From Cordylochernes scorpioides (taxonomy: Eukaryota > Arthropoda > Arachnida > Pseudoscorpiones > Chernetidae): DNA of 64,000 bases. Made by a program: the position numbers and the translations under genes. Numbering within the stretch: the stretch's first letter is position 1; every line of letters begins with the position of its first letter. The DNA lies in assembly GCA_030710605.1 (NCBI GenBank), contig CP092872.1, forward strand, positions 94,644,922 through 94,708,921, read 5' to 3'. Of the stretch, positions 40,010 to 49,467 are shown one piece after another. The notes beneath the pieces were generated by a model that saw only the letters and a list, made by a program, of their open reading frames with translations, was not told the origin of the DNA and did not search any database.

Positions 40010-40340
40010 TCAATAGGAGATTTCTGTTGATTTTTGGGATTGTTGAGATTAATGCTATGGTAATGCAGTCGTGGCAAGAATCTTGAAAGTATAATAATAA
40101 AAACAGTAAAGATTAGAAATGGCTTTAATTGAGATTTTGGAATATAGAAAACATATTTGATAAAAGTACTGCCTGGCTTAAGGCGTAAGAATAAAAAAAT
40201 GAAATACTTATTTACATAATGTACAAAAGGGTTTAGCCGGCCAATGGGGAAGAACAACAATGAGTATTTATAGGGAAAGCGTGACCTCTCGCGGTCGATT
40301 TAAACAGAGTATTTGGATCTATGAAATATATTTTTAAATA
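40010..40340 (-). mobile_element. Short element, uninterrupted copy of 23130-24245
   Basis: The minus strand gives CCAAATACTCTG, AAATCGACCGCGAGAGGTCACG, CCCATTGGCCGGC and CGCCTTAAGCCAGGCAG in the same order as the split copy, but without the LINE ORF1 insert. It therefore serves as the empty site. Confidence 0.65.
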
Positions 40341-40389
40341 AAACAATACCTTAATTTAACATTTTAAATAATACCTTTATATAACATAT

Positions 40390-40440
40390 ATATATATCCA
40401 GTACTGATGAGGGTCATAGCCTGATACCATGGTATACAGG
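40390..40440 (+). ncRNA. Decayed hammerhead ribozyme
   Basis: CCAGUA-CUGAUGA-GGGUCAUAGCCU-GAUA-CCAUGGUA-UACAGG. Stem I CCAGUA/UACAGG pairs except one A-A, and stem III is palindromic. GAAA has become GAUA, so activity is doubtful. Confidence 0.4.
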
Positions 40441-40597
40441 TTGTTGGCTTTTGTCTGAATTTGTCAAAACTGGTGTTGTGTGGCTCCTTCTTTATTATCA
40501 CTAGTAAAGTGTTTTTACTGGGGTGATGCACATCGTTCTGATACACCATTAAAGGGAGAGGTACCCACCTCTTTTTATACATAAATATATAACATAT

Positions 40598-40745
40598 TAT
40601 GATGCATTAGCGCGCCATCTGTTATCAAAATTCGAAACTATTATTGAGCCAGGCCCTCCCATTAATTTTTCCCATTGCAATAAGGGCTGTAGAAATTGTT
40701 TATTTTTAAAAAGAATCCGTATATAATAGTTTCGAATTTTTGATA
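40598..40745. mobile_element. K-family element, internally deleted
   Basis: It begins GATGCATTAGCGCGCCATCTG, keeps GAGCCAGGCCCTCCC and the GCAATAAGGGCTGTAGAAATTG part, then the inverted outer arm TATAATAGTTTCGAA. It is like 22105-22290. Confidence 0.55.
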
Positions 40746-40814
40746 TAAAATATTATTTAGATATAGAAGATTCTTCTCAGTAAGATATGTAGTGATTTAA
40801 TAGAATGAAAGAAG

Positions 40815-41835
40815 ACAAGTTTTGTTAATCATTTAGCGACGCAAGCTTTCGGGCAAAAACCCTTCAACAGGCAAGCTAAAGCATAAATACGACACTATGA
40901 ACGTAGATACTAATGGCTGAAGTGAATATATGTAAATTCGACACTATGAACGTAGATACTAATGGCTGAAGTGAATATATGTAAATACGACACTATGAAC
41001 GTAGATACTAATGGCTGAAGTGAATATATATAAATACGACACTATGAACGTAGATACTAATGGCTGAAGTGAATATATGTAAATACGACACTATGAACGT
41101 AGATACTAATGGCTGAAGTGAATATATGTAAATACGACACTATGAACGTAGATACTAATGGCTGAAGTGAATATATGTAAATTCGACACTATGAACGTAG
41201 ATACTAATGGCTGAAGTGAATATATGTAAATACGACACTATGAACGTAGATACTAATGGCTGAAGTGAATATATATAAATACGACACTATGAACGTAGAT
41301 ACTAATGGCTGAAGTGAATATATGTAAATACGACACTATGAACGTAGATACTAATGGCTGAAGTGAATATATGTAAATACGACACTATGAACGTAGATAC
41401 TAATGGCTGAAGTGAATATATGTAAATTCGACACTATGAACGTAGATACTAATGGCTGAAGTGAATATATGTAAATACGACACTATGAACGTAGATACTA
41501 ATGGCTGAAGTGAATATATATAAATACGACACTATGAACGTAGATACTAATGGCTGAAGTGAATATATGTAAATACGACACTATGAACGTAGATACTAAT
41601 GGCTGAAGTGAATATATGTAAATACGACACTATGAACGTAGATACTAATGGCTGAAGTGAATATATGTAAATACGACACTATGAACGTAGATACTAATGG
41701 CTGAAGTGAATATATATACACATATATTCACTTCAGCCATTAGTATCTACTTTCATAGTGTCGTATTTATGCCTTAGCTTGCCTGTTGAAGGGTTTTTGC
41801 CCGAAAGCTTGCGTCGTTAAATGATTAAAAAAACA
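40815..41835. mobile_element. Foldback hammerhead-type element enclosing a 49-bp array
   Basis: The left arm (ATCATTTAGCGACGCAAGCTTTCGGGC..AAACCC..CAACAGGCAAGCTAA) is repeated inverted at 41760-41835. The plus strand of the right arm reads CUGUUGA-AGGG-UUUUUG-CCC-GAAA-GCUUGCG, a hammerhead-like core with one altered core base. The array lies between the arms. Confidence 0.65.
40884..41718. repeat. 49-bp tandem array, 17 units, with 245-bp higher-order period
   Basis: The unit is TACGACACTATGAACGTAG + ATACTAATGGCTGAAGTG + AATATATGTAAA. Junction variants recur in a fixed cycle of five: TGTAAATTCG, TGTAAATACG, TATAAATACG, TGTAAATACG, TGTAAATACG. The TTCG form starts at about 40933, 41178 and 41423, spacing 245 bp. 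Confidence 0.9.
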
Positions 41836-42440
41836 TGTCTTCTTTCATTTTATTAAATCACAAAATATTATTTAATAATCTAAAATATATAATTACACTC
41901 TCGAAGCCTGGAAACTCAATATGAAATATGTTTTGTAAAAAGTATATATAATGTATCAAAGTGTGTTTCAATGTTTGCATCACATATATATCATTTTCAA
42001 TATGAAGTGAAGTAAACAGATCTCGGTAAATAGCTCCCAGCTGATTCAATTTTGAAACTTTTAAATCTTCCTCTAAAAACTTCAAATGACGCCAAAGCTG
42101 AGGAATCTTTCCCCCATACATATATACCCGCGGCAAATTAGAAATTTGAGAAAAAAGCTAGATCAAACAGAGATGTGCTGAAAGAATTTCTCCATAGAAA
42201 TATTAATTTCCTTCCATTTAGGAATTAAGAACTTAAATCAATCTTTCTGGGTCAATTAGTCGAGAGTAAATATTGAATTTGATGCCTCCCCTTCTCTCTT
42301 GATGGTTTTTTTTTAACAGAGGAGGTTGGAATATTGCTAGTAGAAGGAAGGTTGTTAGTTCGGGTTTCAACATCTAGATGGCAGTGTCTGACGTTTATAT
42401 CTATTTGAGAGAATCGGAATGTAATAAAACAATATATATA
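41836..42440. other. Intergenic, no gene recognised
   Basis: AT-rich. Short minus-strand open frames have no recognisable domain. Confidence 0.35.
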
Positions 42441-42863
42441 TAGTTAAACCTGTCTATAGCGCCCCCTCTAAATAGCGCCTTCCTCTCTATAGCGCCCGAT
42501 TTTAAATACGTAGTACGATGCGATTTACATTAAAAGTGACCTGTCTATAGCACCCTCTCTCTATAGCACCCCATCTCCTCAGCGGCGAAGTACGCGATCT
42601 ACATATTCTTCGTAGATCGCGAAATGCGTGGTGTCGCTGGAGACTCACTGGTGATTCTCCTCCAAACTCTGCAGCGCTGGCAGAGGCGCCATATTCATTG
42701 TACATAGTGTATATAATGCATATTATCTTTTTTAAAAAATGGTACAGACTGTGCACTTTGTATGTATTGACAAGATGTCAATAAAATTATTTTAATTGTC
42801 AATTGTCTATACCACCCTATTTTGGCGAGTCCCAAGAGGGGGCGCTATAGACAGGTTTAACTG
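42441..42863. mobile_element. Pogo-like MITE containing a LINE 3' end
   Basis: Inverted ends: AGTTAAACCTGTCTATAGCGCC at 42442 and its complement ending at 42863, of the pogo/Fot type. TGTCTATAGCACC repeats occur inside. The interior from about 42571 to 42806 is a LINE 3' end, so a LINE landed in the MITE. Confidence 0.6.
42571..42806 (+). mobile_element. Non-LTR retrotransposon 3' end
   Basis: It matches the end of 35726-37470: ATCTCCTCAGCGGCGAAG, CTTCGTAGATCGCGAAATGCG, CTCTGCAGCGCTGGC, and the terminus TTGACAAGATGTCAATAAAAT. Confidence 0.65.
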
Positions 42864-43000
42864 TTTATGCATCTTATCCCAGTACAATATCACATTTGTA
42901 CTATTTTTTCACATTGTTTCTCACATAATTCCGGCCTAAACATCAGTTTCATGGTTTTTCAGGATGCCCCAAAAACCAGCCTTTTTGGTCGTTGAGGTAC

Positions 43001-43054
43001 AGCTTGCACCACACTGACGAGGGCCAACAGCCCGAAACGCGTACATGGTTAGCT
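43001..43054 (+). ncRNA. Hammerhead ribozyme, core intact, stem I weakened
   Basis: CUGACGA 43014-43020, GGGC-CAACA-GCCC 43021-43033, GAAA 43034-43037, palindromic ACGCGU 43037-43042, A43043 as cleavage base. Outer AGCU pairs (43001-43004 with 43051-43054) and ACC/GGU remain, but the two stem I pairs nearest the core are mismatched (CA against CA). Confidence 0.65.
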
Positions 43055-43170
43055 TTTCTTGATTTATAAAGAATGAGCATTTGGCCAATATTTTGAAGAA
43101 GTAATAAGAAATCAACGAATAGTTGATATTTATTCCGATAGATGGCGCAAACCATTGTGTATTTAACAAT
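43055..43170 (+). mobile_element. 3' part of the Penelope-type element carrying the 43001 hammerhead
   Basis: TTGATTTATAAAGAATGAGC, ATTTGGCCAATATTTTG and GATATTTATTCCGATAGATGGCGCAA follow the ribozyme, as they do after the one at 19176. Confidence 0.5.
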
Positions 43171-43900
43171 CTCAAATTAAAAATGTTGAAATAAATTGAT
43201 ATATTCTAATCCATATCTTATTATGGACATCGATGCAGCTATTCCAAACTTATAAGAATAACTACAAGAAATATTTCAGTATTTTCGACTAAGTTTCTCA
43301 GAAGAGAGAAATTTATTGAAAACCATTTAATACAATATATGGCCTACATTAGAAATCGGAGTGGGGTTGGTGGAGCAGAATAGATGGTCAGTGGTCAATT
43401 TATTTTAACTGCCCTCTGTGAATTTGGTATTCATGGTGGGGATGATGGATGTTGACAGCTGAGATTGGCACCACTAAACAAATATTGGTCCAGAGGAAGT
43501 GTGGAAATAGGATGAAAGAGGCGAGGGGTTAGCAGTGCTATGCAAATTAAACGTAAATCTTAGCTGCATATAGTACATTGATGGGGACCATTTAAGAAAG
43601 AAAGACTTTGGTCTATTTTGAAGGCATTTTTTATTCTTTCTTTATTTTTGTATTTTGTAGAGTAACTTCCGTATAAAGTATATTTTTAATACACATGAAG
43701 TACATTTTGAATCGCTATGCAACTTTTTTAGCGATATTATGTGTGACGTGCAGCATGTTTAACTTTATCAAACACTGATTCTTTTACGACCAGGCTGTTT
43801 TTCAAATAGGTAGTAGCTATTTATGCCTATTTATGTTTCTTTTTTTTTTTATGATAGCTATGTAATACTATTAATTAAATAATACAACACACAGGTTTCT
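43171..43900. other. Intergenic, no gene recognised
   Basis: AT-rich, no supported exon or transposon end. Confidence 0.35.
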
Positions 43901-43929
43901 GGAGATGAACTTCATTTTTATTAACGCAA

Positions 43930-43966
43930 TCTCGAGCTTTCGGGCATCTCTGCCCTTCTACAGAAG
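43930..43966 (-). ncRNA. Hammerhead-like motif, AGCUC type
   Basis: Minus strand: CUGUAGA, AGGGC-AGAGAU-GCCC, GAAA, then palindromic AGCU and C. Core base A6 is U, as in the palindromes at 26320 and 59396. Confidence 0.4.
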
Positions 43967-43989
43967 TATGTAAATACGAATAAAAACTG

Positions 43990-44390
43990 ATAAATCAAGA
44001 AAATGGGTTGGCTAAATATCAGGGAACAGGCTAGATTAACGTTTAGTTGTTGATTTTCTCGTGGCCAACAGCCCAAAACGCGTTCGTGGATGGCTTTTCT
44101 TGATATATCAAGAAAATGGGTTGGCCAATAATTAGGCAACAGGCTAAATCAACGTTTAGTTGATTTCTGTTCCACTAGTTGGCGCTCTGCCATCTTAAAA
44201 AGCTCATGTGCTCATGGCCAACAGCCCAAAACGCGTTCGTGGTTGGCTTTTCTTAATTAAAAAAAAAAAAATGGGTTAGCTAATAATCAGGGAACAGGCT
44301 AAATCAACGTTTAGTTGATTTCTGTTCCACTAGTTGGCGCTCTGCCATCTAAAAAGCACATGTGCTCGTGGTCAGGATATGATTAAAGGG
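43990..44390. mobile_element. Three overlapping fragments of the Penelope-type element
   Basis: The block GCCCAAAACGCGTTCGTGG, CTTTTCTTGAT, ATGGGTTGGC-TAA, AACGTTTAGTTGATTTCTG occurs at about 43990, 44070 and 44220, partly with the end GGCGCTCTGCCATCTAAAAAGC. The ribozyme GAAA is AAAA and the CUGACGA strand is lost, so these are dead copies. Confidence 0.55.
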
Positions 44391-44394
44391 GTGT

Positions 44395-44455
44395 TACCTT
44401 TCCGATCGAAGATGACGCATAGTATCTACGCCTATTTTGACGGGAGTGATAACTT
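44395..44455. mobile_element. Fragment of the TCGCCTCTCCCGTCAAAA TIR family
   Basis: ACGCCTATTTTGACGGGAGTGATAACTTTTA matches one inverted end of that family with changes. Confidence 0.35.
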
Positions 44456-44892
44456 TTAACGAGAAGTAATTTAACGATATTTAAACAGCTTGCTCTTTAC
44501 AATCCTGTATTCCATGTACGAGGAATGTGAAGTAGCCAAGGAATAGAAGGAAGCCACTTCGATCGAACTCAGGGCTGGCTAGCCAGGACAAGTATTGAGT
44601 AGCTGTCATATGAACATGTTTCTTGTCATATATTTATATCGACCCGCAATGTCATTTCAAACCCTTGTTTCCTCAGACGTCACTGTCGTTTGGCCTATTA
44701 TGCGCAGATACTCACTGCGCATGTATTACAAGGACACGTTACTCCTGAAAGCAAAATTATTTCGTATTCCCTCTTTTTTCTAAAGTCTGAATTTATAAGG
44801 TCAATATAAAGTAAAATCTCTCCTACGAACGACCTACCTGTTGAGCGACCGCTTCCCTAAACGATTACTGTAGATAAGATTAAAATAATTCC

Positions 44893-45070
44893 ATAGAACC
44901 TCCATGAGAAGACACTCCCGATAGAGGACACCTTTCTACAAAGGACAGTTTTCATCACCAGAATGACCATTTTTACTATTTAACAACTCTCCGGTAAGAG
45001 GACACCTCTTCATAAAAGACACTTTTGCTCTGTAACTAGGTGTCCTCTACAGGGAGGTTATACTATACTG
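44893..45070. mobile_element. Pogo/Tigger-like MITE
   Basis: ATAGAACCTCCATGAGAAGACAC and, inverted at the right, GTGTCCTCTACAGGGAGGTTATACTATACTG. The interior (AAAGGACAGTTTTCAT, GGTAAGAGGACACCTCTTC) is shared with 55721-55901. Confidence 0.6.
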
Positions 45071-45513
45071 AGATCTAAGCTAACCTCCAATAAGAGACGA
45101 CCTCCTACAAGAGAAACCAGTAGTTTCCATGTTCTTTGGGTGATGTATCATGGGAGTCTTTCTTTAATTATTTAATTTTGTTCCTTTCCTAGTCTCCGGG
45201 ACGAATATAAAATAAGACAAACGGGACTTTATTAAGAGCTTTTGTTGTTGTAAATAAATGCACAGATTCGATTAAGGAAGTAATTCCAAAATGTTGAGTC
45301 ATGCTAATCTCTATAGAGATCCATCAATAAGCTTTGATGAGCCAAAATGGGCGGTAAAGGAGAGGTCTGTGGACCGGTTCCCTTGTTCGCTAACTCAAAT
45401 CTACCGTAAAGTTGTAGTAAGACTTGATAATTTTATCTTGAAGATAAGAGGTTGCCTGGCCAGCATTCATATTTCTTTTTAAAAAATCATTTTTAGCGCC
45501 TTTTCAAATGCTT

Positions 45514-45562
45514 TATTTTCTTGACGAGGACAAAAGACTTTTGTCGGAACGTTGAGAAAATA
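45514..45562 (+). ncRNA. Decayed hammerhead ribozyme, ACGUU type
   Basis: AUUUUC-UUGACGA-GGACAAAAG-ACUUUUGUC-GGAA-CGUU-GAGAAAAU. Stem II is long. Core C3 is U and GAAA is GGAA, so it should be inactive. Confidence 0.35.
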
Positions 45563-45604
45563 AAATTTTCCCTGACCGAAGTGTCTCTTTTTTGAAAGAA
45601 ATTA

Positions 45605-45995
45605 ATAAAGTTAGGGAAGGTTAGGTTAGGATCGTTTTCAGCTTTGATTTAGTTAAATTGAGGTTAGGTTTAGTTTAGGTTAAAGTTGGGTTGAGGTTAG
45701 GCTTCGTTAGGTTAAAGTTGGGTTGAGGTTAGGTTTTGTTAGGTTAAAGTTGGGTTGAGGTTAGGTTTAGTTTAGGTTAAAGTTGGGTTGAGGTTAGGTT
45801 TAGTTTAGGTTAAAGTTGGGTTGAGGTTAGGTTTAGTTAGGTTAAAGTTGGGTTGAGGTTAGGTATAGTTTAGGTTAAAGTTGGGTTGAGGTTAGGTATA
45901 GTTTAGGTTAAAGTTGGGTTGAGGTTAGGTTTCGTTAGGTTAAAGTTGGGTTGAGGTTAGGTTTAGTTTAGGTTAAAGTTGGGTTGAGGATAGTG
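45605..45995. repeat. TTAGG-like degenerate tandem array
   Basis: Units of about 32-33 bp, GGTTAGGTTTAGTTTAGGTT followed by AAAGTTGGGTTGA, are repeated about 11-12 times. Each holds several TTAGG or TTGGG steps, like the arthropod telomere repeat TTAGG in diverged form. It ends about 80 bp before the start codon of the 46077 gene. Confidence 0.75.
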
Positions 45996-46076
45996 TGAGT
46001 AAAGCATGGGAACCGGTCCCGAGACCTCCCATGATAAAGGGATAACCATGGAGATTATGGGTTTCCCCTCATCACC

Positions 46077-46718
46077 ATGTACTCCCTCGAGGGCGACGGC
46101 GTGCGACAACGTCTGGAACGACTCCTGGGGCAGAACGTTGAGTCCACCGACTCGGAGACCGTGAAGCGACTGAGAAAAGCCATTGTGGACGATTACTTCA
46201 ACACGATGCGAGCCAACATCCAAGAACGGCGTCTACGACAGCGATGGCGGGACAGGATGCTGGCCGCGAAGAACCCCGAGCCATTCACCCGACTTCGAAG
46301 ACAGGTCCAGAAGACAGAATCACCGCTCGACCTACAGCTTAAGCTTGACGAGGAGAGGGAGACGTTGAACCGACAGAAATTTACGGAGAGCCTAAAGCCT
46401 GTACATGAGGATGCCATCTACGAGATCCTGATGGAGGATCTGGTAACGCGGGTGGTAGAAGAAGTCGAGATTCCACAGTCCACGGGGATCGAACATCCCA
46501 ACGAGAACGAGCTGGTGAAATGTGTGAAGAAAGAACAAAGTTTTACTCGGATGTGGAAACTGGCGAAGTACGTCGCTGAGGGCTTGCATCGCTTCGACAG
46601 CGAGGTGGAGCTGAGATTGGAAGCGGAGTCGTCGCTTCTTTTCGAAGAGTACGAAGAGGAGCAGGCGACGGTCTTCTCAGGTGTCTCTTCGGAGGAATCT
46701 TCGTCGGAAGCATTTTGA
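46077..46718 (+). CDS. Unrecognised 213-residue charged protein
   Basis: The intact frame ATG-TAC-TCC to TGA is clearly GC-richer than its flanks. It is mostly predicted helical and charged: an Arg-rich block (about 40-70, including RRLRQRWRDR), a mixed middle and an acidic Ser/Glu-rich C terminus (SSEESSSEAF). There is no signal peptide, membrane segment or known motif that I recognise. No intron is visible, and there is no canonical AATAAA soon after the stop. It faces the 47448-48353 gene tail to tail. Both being intronless, charged and of unknown family would fit tissue-restricted (for example testis/ciliary) proteins, but this is speculation. Confidence 0.6.
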   Translation: MYSLEGDGVRQRLERLLGQNVESTDSETVKRLRKAIVDDYFNTMRANIQERRLRQRWRDRMLAAKNPEPFTRLRRQVQKTESPLDLQLKLDEERETLNRQKFTESLKPVHEDAIYEILMEDLVTRVVEEVEIPQSTGIEHPNENELVKCVKKEQSFTRMWKLAKYVAEGLHRFDSEVELRLEAESSLLFEEYEEEQATVFSGVSSEESSSEAF

Positions 46719-46964
46719 GTCGTATGGCGATAAATTAAATAAGCTGAGTTCTTCGTGGAACAACAGAAAACATTCCACTCACCCGTTCTCTGCGTGAAAA
46801 CTTTACATTCCTCCATTTTTACAACACTGATTACTGGTGGATAGTAATTATGGACAAAGAAATGACACATCTCTCTTTTAAAATGCAGTAAAACAATGCT
46901 TTCAGGGTTTATCACACAAGTACAAAACGTAATGGTGGTATCTATCCTATTGTAATTTGGTTAT

Positions 46965-47125
46965 TGGGGTAGAGTCGACACCACGCTGATGAGGGCCATC
47001 AGCTTGGAACAGAGTAAATCTTGATTTATAAAGAAACTGTATTGGACACTGGATTGAACTAAATTTAAAAATCAACGTTTAATTGATACTTAGTCCAAAA
47101 GATGGCGCTTCGCCATCTAAGAAGA
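46965..47125 (+). mobile_element. Penelope-type element with decayed hammerhead
   Basis: ACACCACG-CUGAUGA-GGGCCAUCAGCUU-GGAAC, then ATCTTGATTTATAAAG, AATCAACGTTTAATTGATA and GATGGCGCTTCGCCATCT. CUGAUGA is intact but GAAA and the cleavage strand are gone. Confidence 0.5.
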
Positions 47126-47446
47126 TCATTTAAGCGGCTCAGCCCAAACCTTTTCATTCGTATTTCCATCAAGTTACAGTAATATGGAGTATTTATAAGG
47201 CTCCCCATATCGGATAATGGGTGACTTTTGTACGCACCGGGTTACACAGTCGTAAGAAACATTTCCTATCTTTATTTACATACTCCAATTAATATTTACA
47301 TACTCCTTTTGTTTACCTTTACAGATGTCCTGTTAATTCTTTCTTTCAAAAGCCTTGCAGATTACATAACGGTTATTTGATAGAATTTATAAGACTTTAA
47401 ATACGTTTTGAACAAGTAGTGAAGCTATTGCAGTGTGACAATGCAG

Positions 47447-47452
47447 TTTATT
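47447..47452 (-). promoter_or_regulatory. AATAAA overlapping the stop codon
   Basis: The minus strand reads CAA-TAA-ACTG at the end of the 47448-48353 frame, so the stop codon TAA is part of AATAAA. If used, the 3' UTR would be only about 10-30 nt. Confidence 0.45.
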
Positions 47453-48353
47453 GCGTCCCAGCTCGCATCTTGCGAGTCTTCAAGGCACGGAACCAGTCTC
47501 TGGTGAGGGAATAGGTTCGAATGAGTTCTCGTAGAATGATGAAGTCGCGGAAGAGAGTCTGCGGTAGAGTCACTAGGTTCCTGAACTTGTAGGGCATGAC
47601 CGTGCGAGTGACCCGGGTAGGATAGGGCGGAATCTTGAAGGCGATCATACCCCGCTGGAGCTGGGACAGTACCTGGACATTGTGGTCCTCCAGCTCGCGA
47701 TACTCCCGCAAGTACGGTCCCTTGATGGCGTACTGTTGGGCGTACATCTGCTCCAGAGCCACCCCCAGCACCTGGTTGTTGTAGTAGTTCTTCTGGAAGC
47801 TCAGTGCACGGGGCAGCGCGATGTCCTTCAAGTACGGCACGTTCTTGATCTTCGGTAGCCATTCGTACACGACGTCCTCCACCCCGCTCTCAAAGTCCGG
47901 GTCGGTCAGATGCCTAGCGAGGAGAAGAGATTTGACGCGGTGAGCGTGTTGGAGCGCTGTTTCGGCGTTGTTGGCGATGGCCTCGTAGATCTGACGCTCC
48001 AGATCAGTCACCTTGAGCTTAGGTGTGATGGGGTAGGCGCGTAGATAGCGTACGAAGTCCAAGTTGGGGTCCGTGAAGAGCTCCCTAGGAAGATTTTTCG
48101 CTTCAGAGTCTGAAGAAGGGTCATAAGGAGGAATGCCTTCGAAAGGGTCGATTCTAGTGGACTGGGTTCGGCCAGAGGAAGGCTCGGACGGTGGGATGTA
48201 GGTGTCAGGTCTGTGGATGGAGGAATCCTCGCCCGTGAAGAAGTAGGCGTTGGCCCATCTGGGATTGAGGGGGAGTGGGGTGGACATGTCTGTTCTGACG
48301 TAAGAGCCCCTGGCCGTGGAGGACCCTGGATGGGATTCAATAATGGTAGTCAA
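47448..48353 (-). CDS. Unrecognised 301-residue protein
   Basis: The frame is intact. The first 100 residues are Pro/Ser/Asp-rich and look disordered (IPPSEPSSGRTQSTRIDPFEG). From about 105 it is predicted helical with long aliphatic and aromatic stretches (LEQMYAQQYAIKGPYLREYR, later TLFRDFIILRELIRTYS) and a basic C terminus (RALKTRKMRAG). There is no signal peptide or membrane segment. I recognise no family. Codon use is clearly GC-richer than the flanks and no intron is seen. Alternative frames on this interval are shadows. Confidence 0.6.
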   Translation of the reverse strand: MTTIIESHPGSSTARGSYVRTDMSTPLPLNPRWANAYFFTGEDSSIHRPDTYIPPSEPSSGRTQSTRIDPFEGIPPYDPSSDSEAKNLPRELFTDPNLDFVRYLRAYPITPKLKVTDLERQIYEAIANNAETALQHAHRVKSLLLARHLTDPDFESGVEDVVYEWLPKIKNVPYLKDIALPRALSFQKNYYNNQVLGVALEQMYAQQYAIKGPYLREYRELEDHNVQVLSQLQRGMIAFKIPPYPTRVTRTVMPYKFRNLVTLPQTLFRDFIILRELIRTYSLTRDWFRALKTRKMRAGTQ

Positions 48354-48699
48354 TCAGCATACTCATATCTCTACGTATAGAACATGATCCTGGGACTTTG
48401 TGATCCAGTTCTTTGCCGATACGATGTTGAGGGACTACATGGCAAAGTGATTGTCATTGAGAGAAGCTCAATTTGACAAAGAGGACCCATGGAGGGTGTA
48501 ACAAAGAATCTGTGGCAATCGAATAGATAATGGACAAGATGTCTGGAAAAATGTACAAGATCGAAGTATGTCTAGTGATAGTTAGCTTGGTACGTCTGAC
48601 TGTTAGGAGTGCAACAAGCCCAATCTGGTATACAATTCGGGAACTATTAGAAACATATTTTAACGTTATTTTTCTTTTTAAAAAATATATATTATAAGG
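48354..48699. other. Upstream flank, no gene recognised
   Basis: Presumed promoter side of the 48353 start. No TATA box or exon could be supported. Confidence 0.35.
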
Positions 48700-49015
48700 G
48701 ACTGCGGCGTATGATTATAAAACAACTTAAAGTTTCACCGCATAAGTTTCTTTTCTGTGAAAAAAACAATATTTATTTCAAAGAGAAATATTTACTATTT
48801 CTAACTTTTTTGGATGAAGTATGAAAGGGTGAAAATATGAAGAGTAATGGCGAACGGAAAAATAAAAGTGTCCAGGGGCGGGAATCGAACCCACAACCTT
48901 CCGCTTACCGGGCAGATGCCATGTCCACTAGAAAATTTCTCTTTGAAATAAATATTGGTTTTTTCACAGAAAAGAAACTTATGCGGTGAAACTTTAAGTT
49001 GTTTTAAAAAATATA
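48700..49015. mobile_element. Foldback element with a tRNA-like centre
   Basis: Inverted arms AAACAACTTAAAGTTTCACCGC..AAAGAAACTTATGCGGTGAAAC, about 100 bp. The minus strand of the centre has CTAGTGGACATGG, TCTGC-CCGGTAA-GCGGA and the B box TGTGGGTTCGATTCCCGC (48868-48932), resembling a Thr-type tRNA with a changed U33. The foldback at 11690-12008 carries a decayed version. Confidence 0.6.
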
Positions 49016-49067
49016 TAATTAAAATATATTTCTATAGCCCTTATATCAGGGTATTTTGTTTAAATAT

Positions 49068-49448
49068 TGTTGCACCAAGTTGTAGCTTTGCAGGGTCGTC
49101 GACCTTGGTTTCCTCCTCCTTCTTGGTGTTATACACGTTTCCCGAGCGGGTTTCCATATTCAAAGCAAATACATAAAAGTAAATAAATAAAAGTAAATAA
49201 AAATAAATTACCTTTCAAAGTTATTGTGTTTATTTATTCGTGGTCTTCCTCGTAGGCCGTTATCCGCAGTCTCCCTCTAGGTCCTCTCTCGCTCCAATAA
49301 CCAATCAAAATATATATACAATAAATATTACAAAAGGAATGAAACTATAAAAAGGAATGAAGATAATCTAAATATTCTGTTTCAAATAAATATTAAATAT
49401 CATAGAATATTTTGAATAAATGTGAGACGCATTAAAATTGATGTAACA
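49068..49448 (-). mobile_element. Solo LTR of a related Ty3/gypsy family
   Basis: 381 bp, ends TGTTGCACC and GATGTAACA on the plus strand as in the full element, but otherwise diverged. On the minus strand an ATG at 49157 opens 30 codons beginning METRSG and ending at the LTR edge with GGT-GCA-ACA, exactly as in the full-length element. Flanking AATAT sequences suggest a target duplication, offset by one base. No internal region is present. Confidence 0.75.
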
Positions 49449-49467
49449 CAATATATTAAAAACAAAA

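Noticed and set aside
40884..41718. CRISPR array
   Set aside because: Units are directly adjacent with no variable spacers, and the context is an animal genome and a foldback element.
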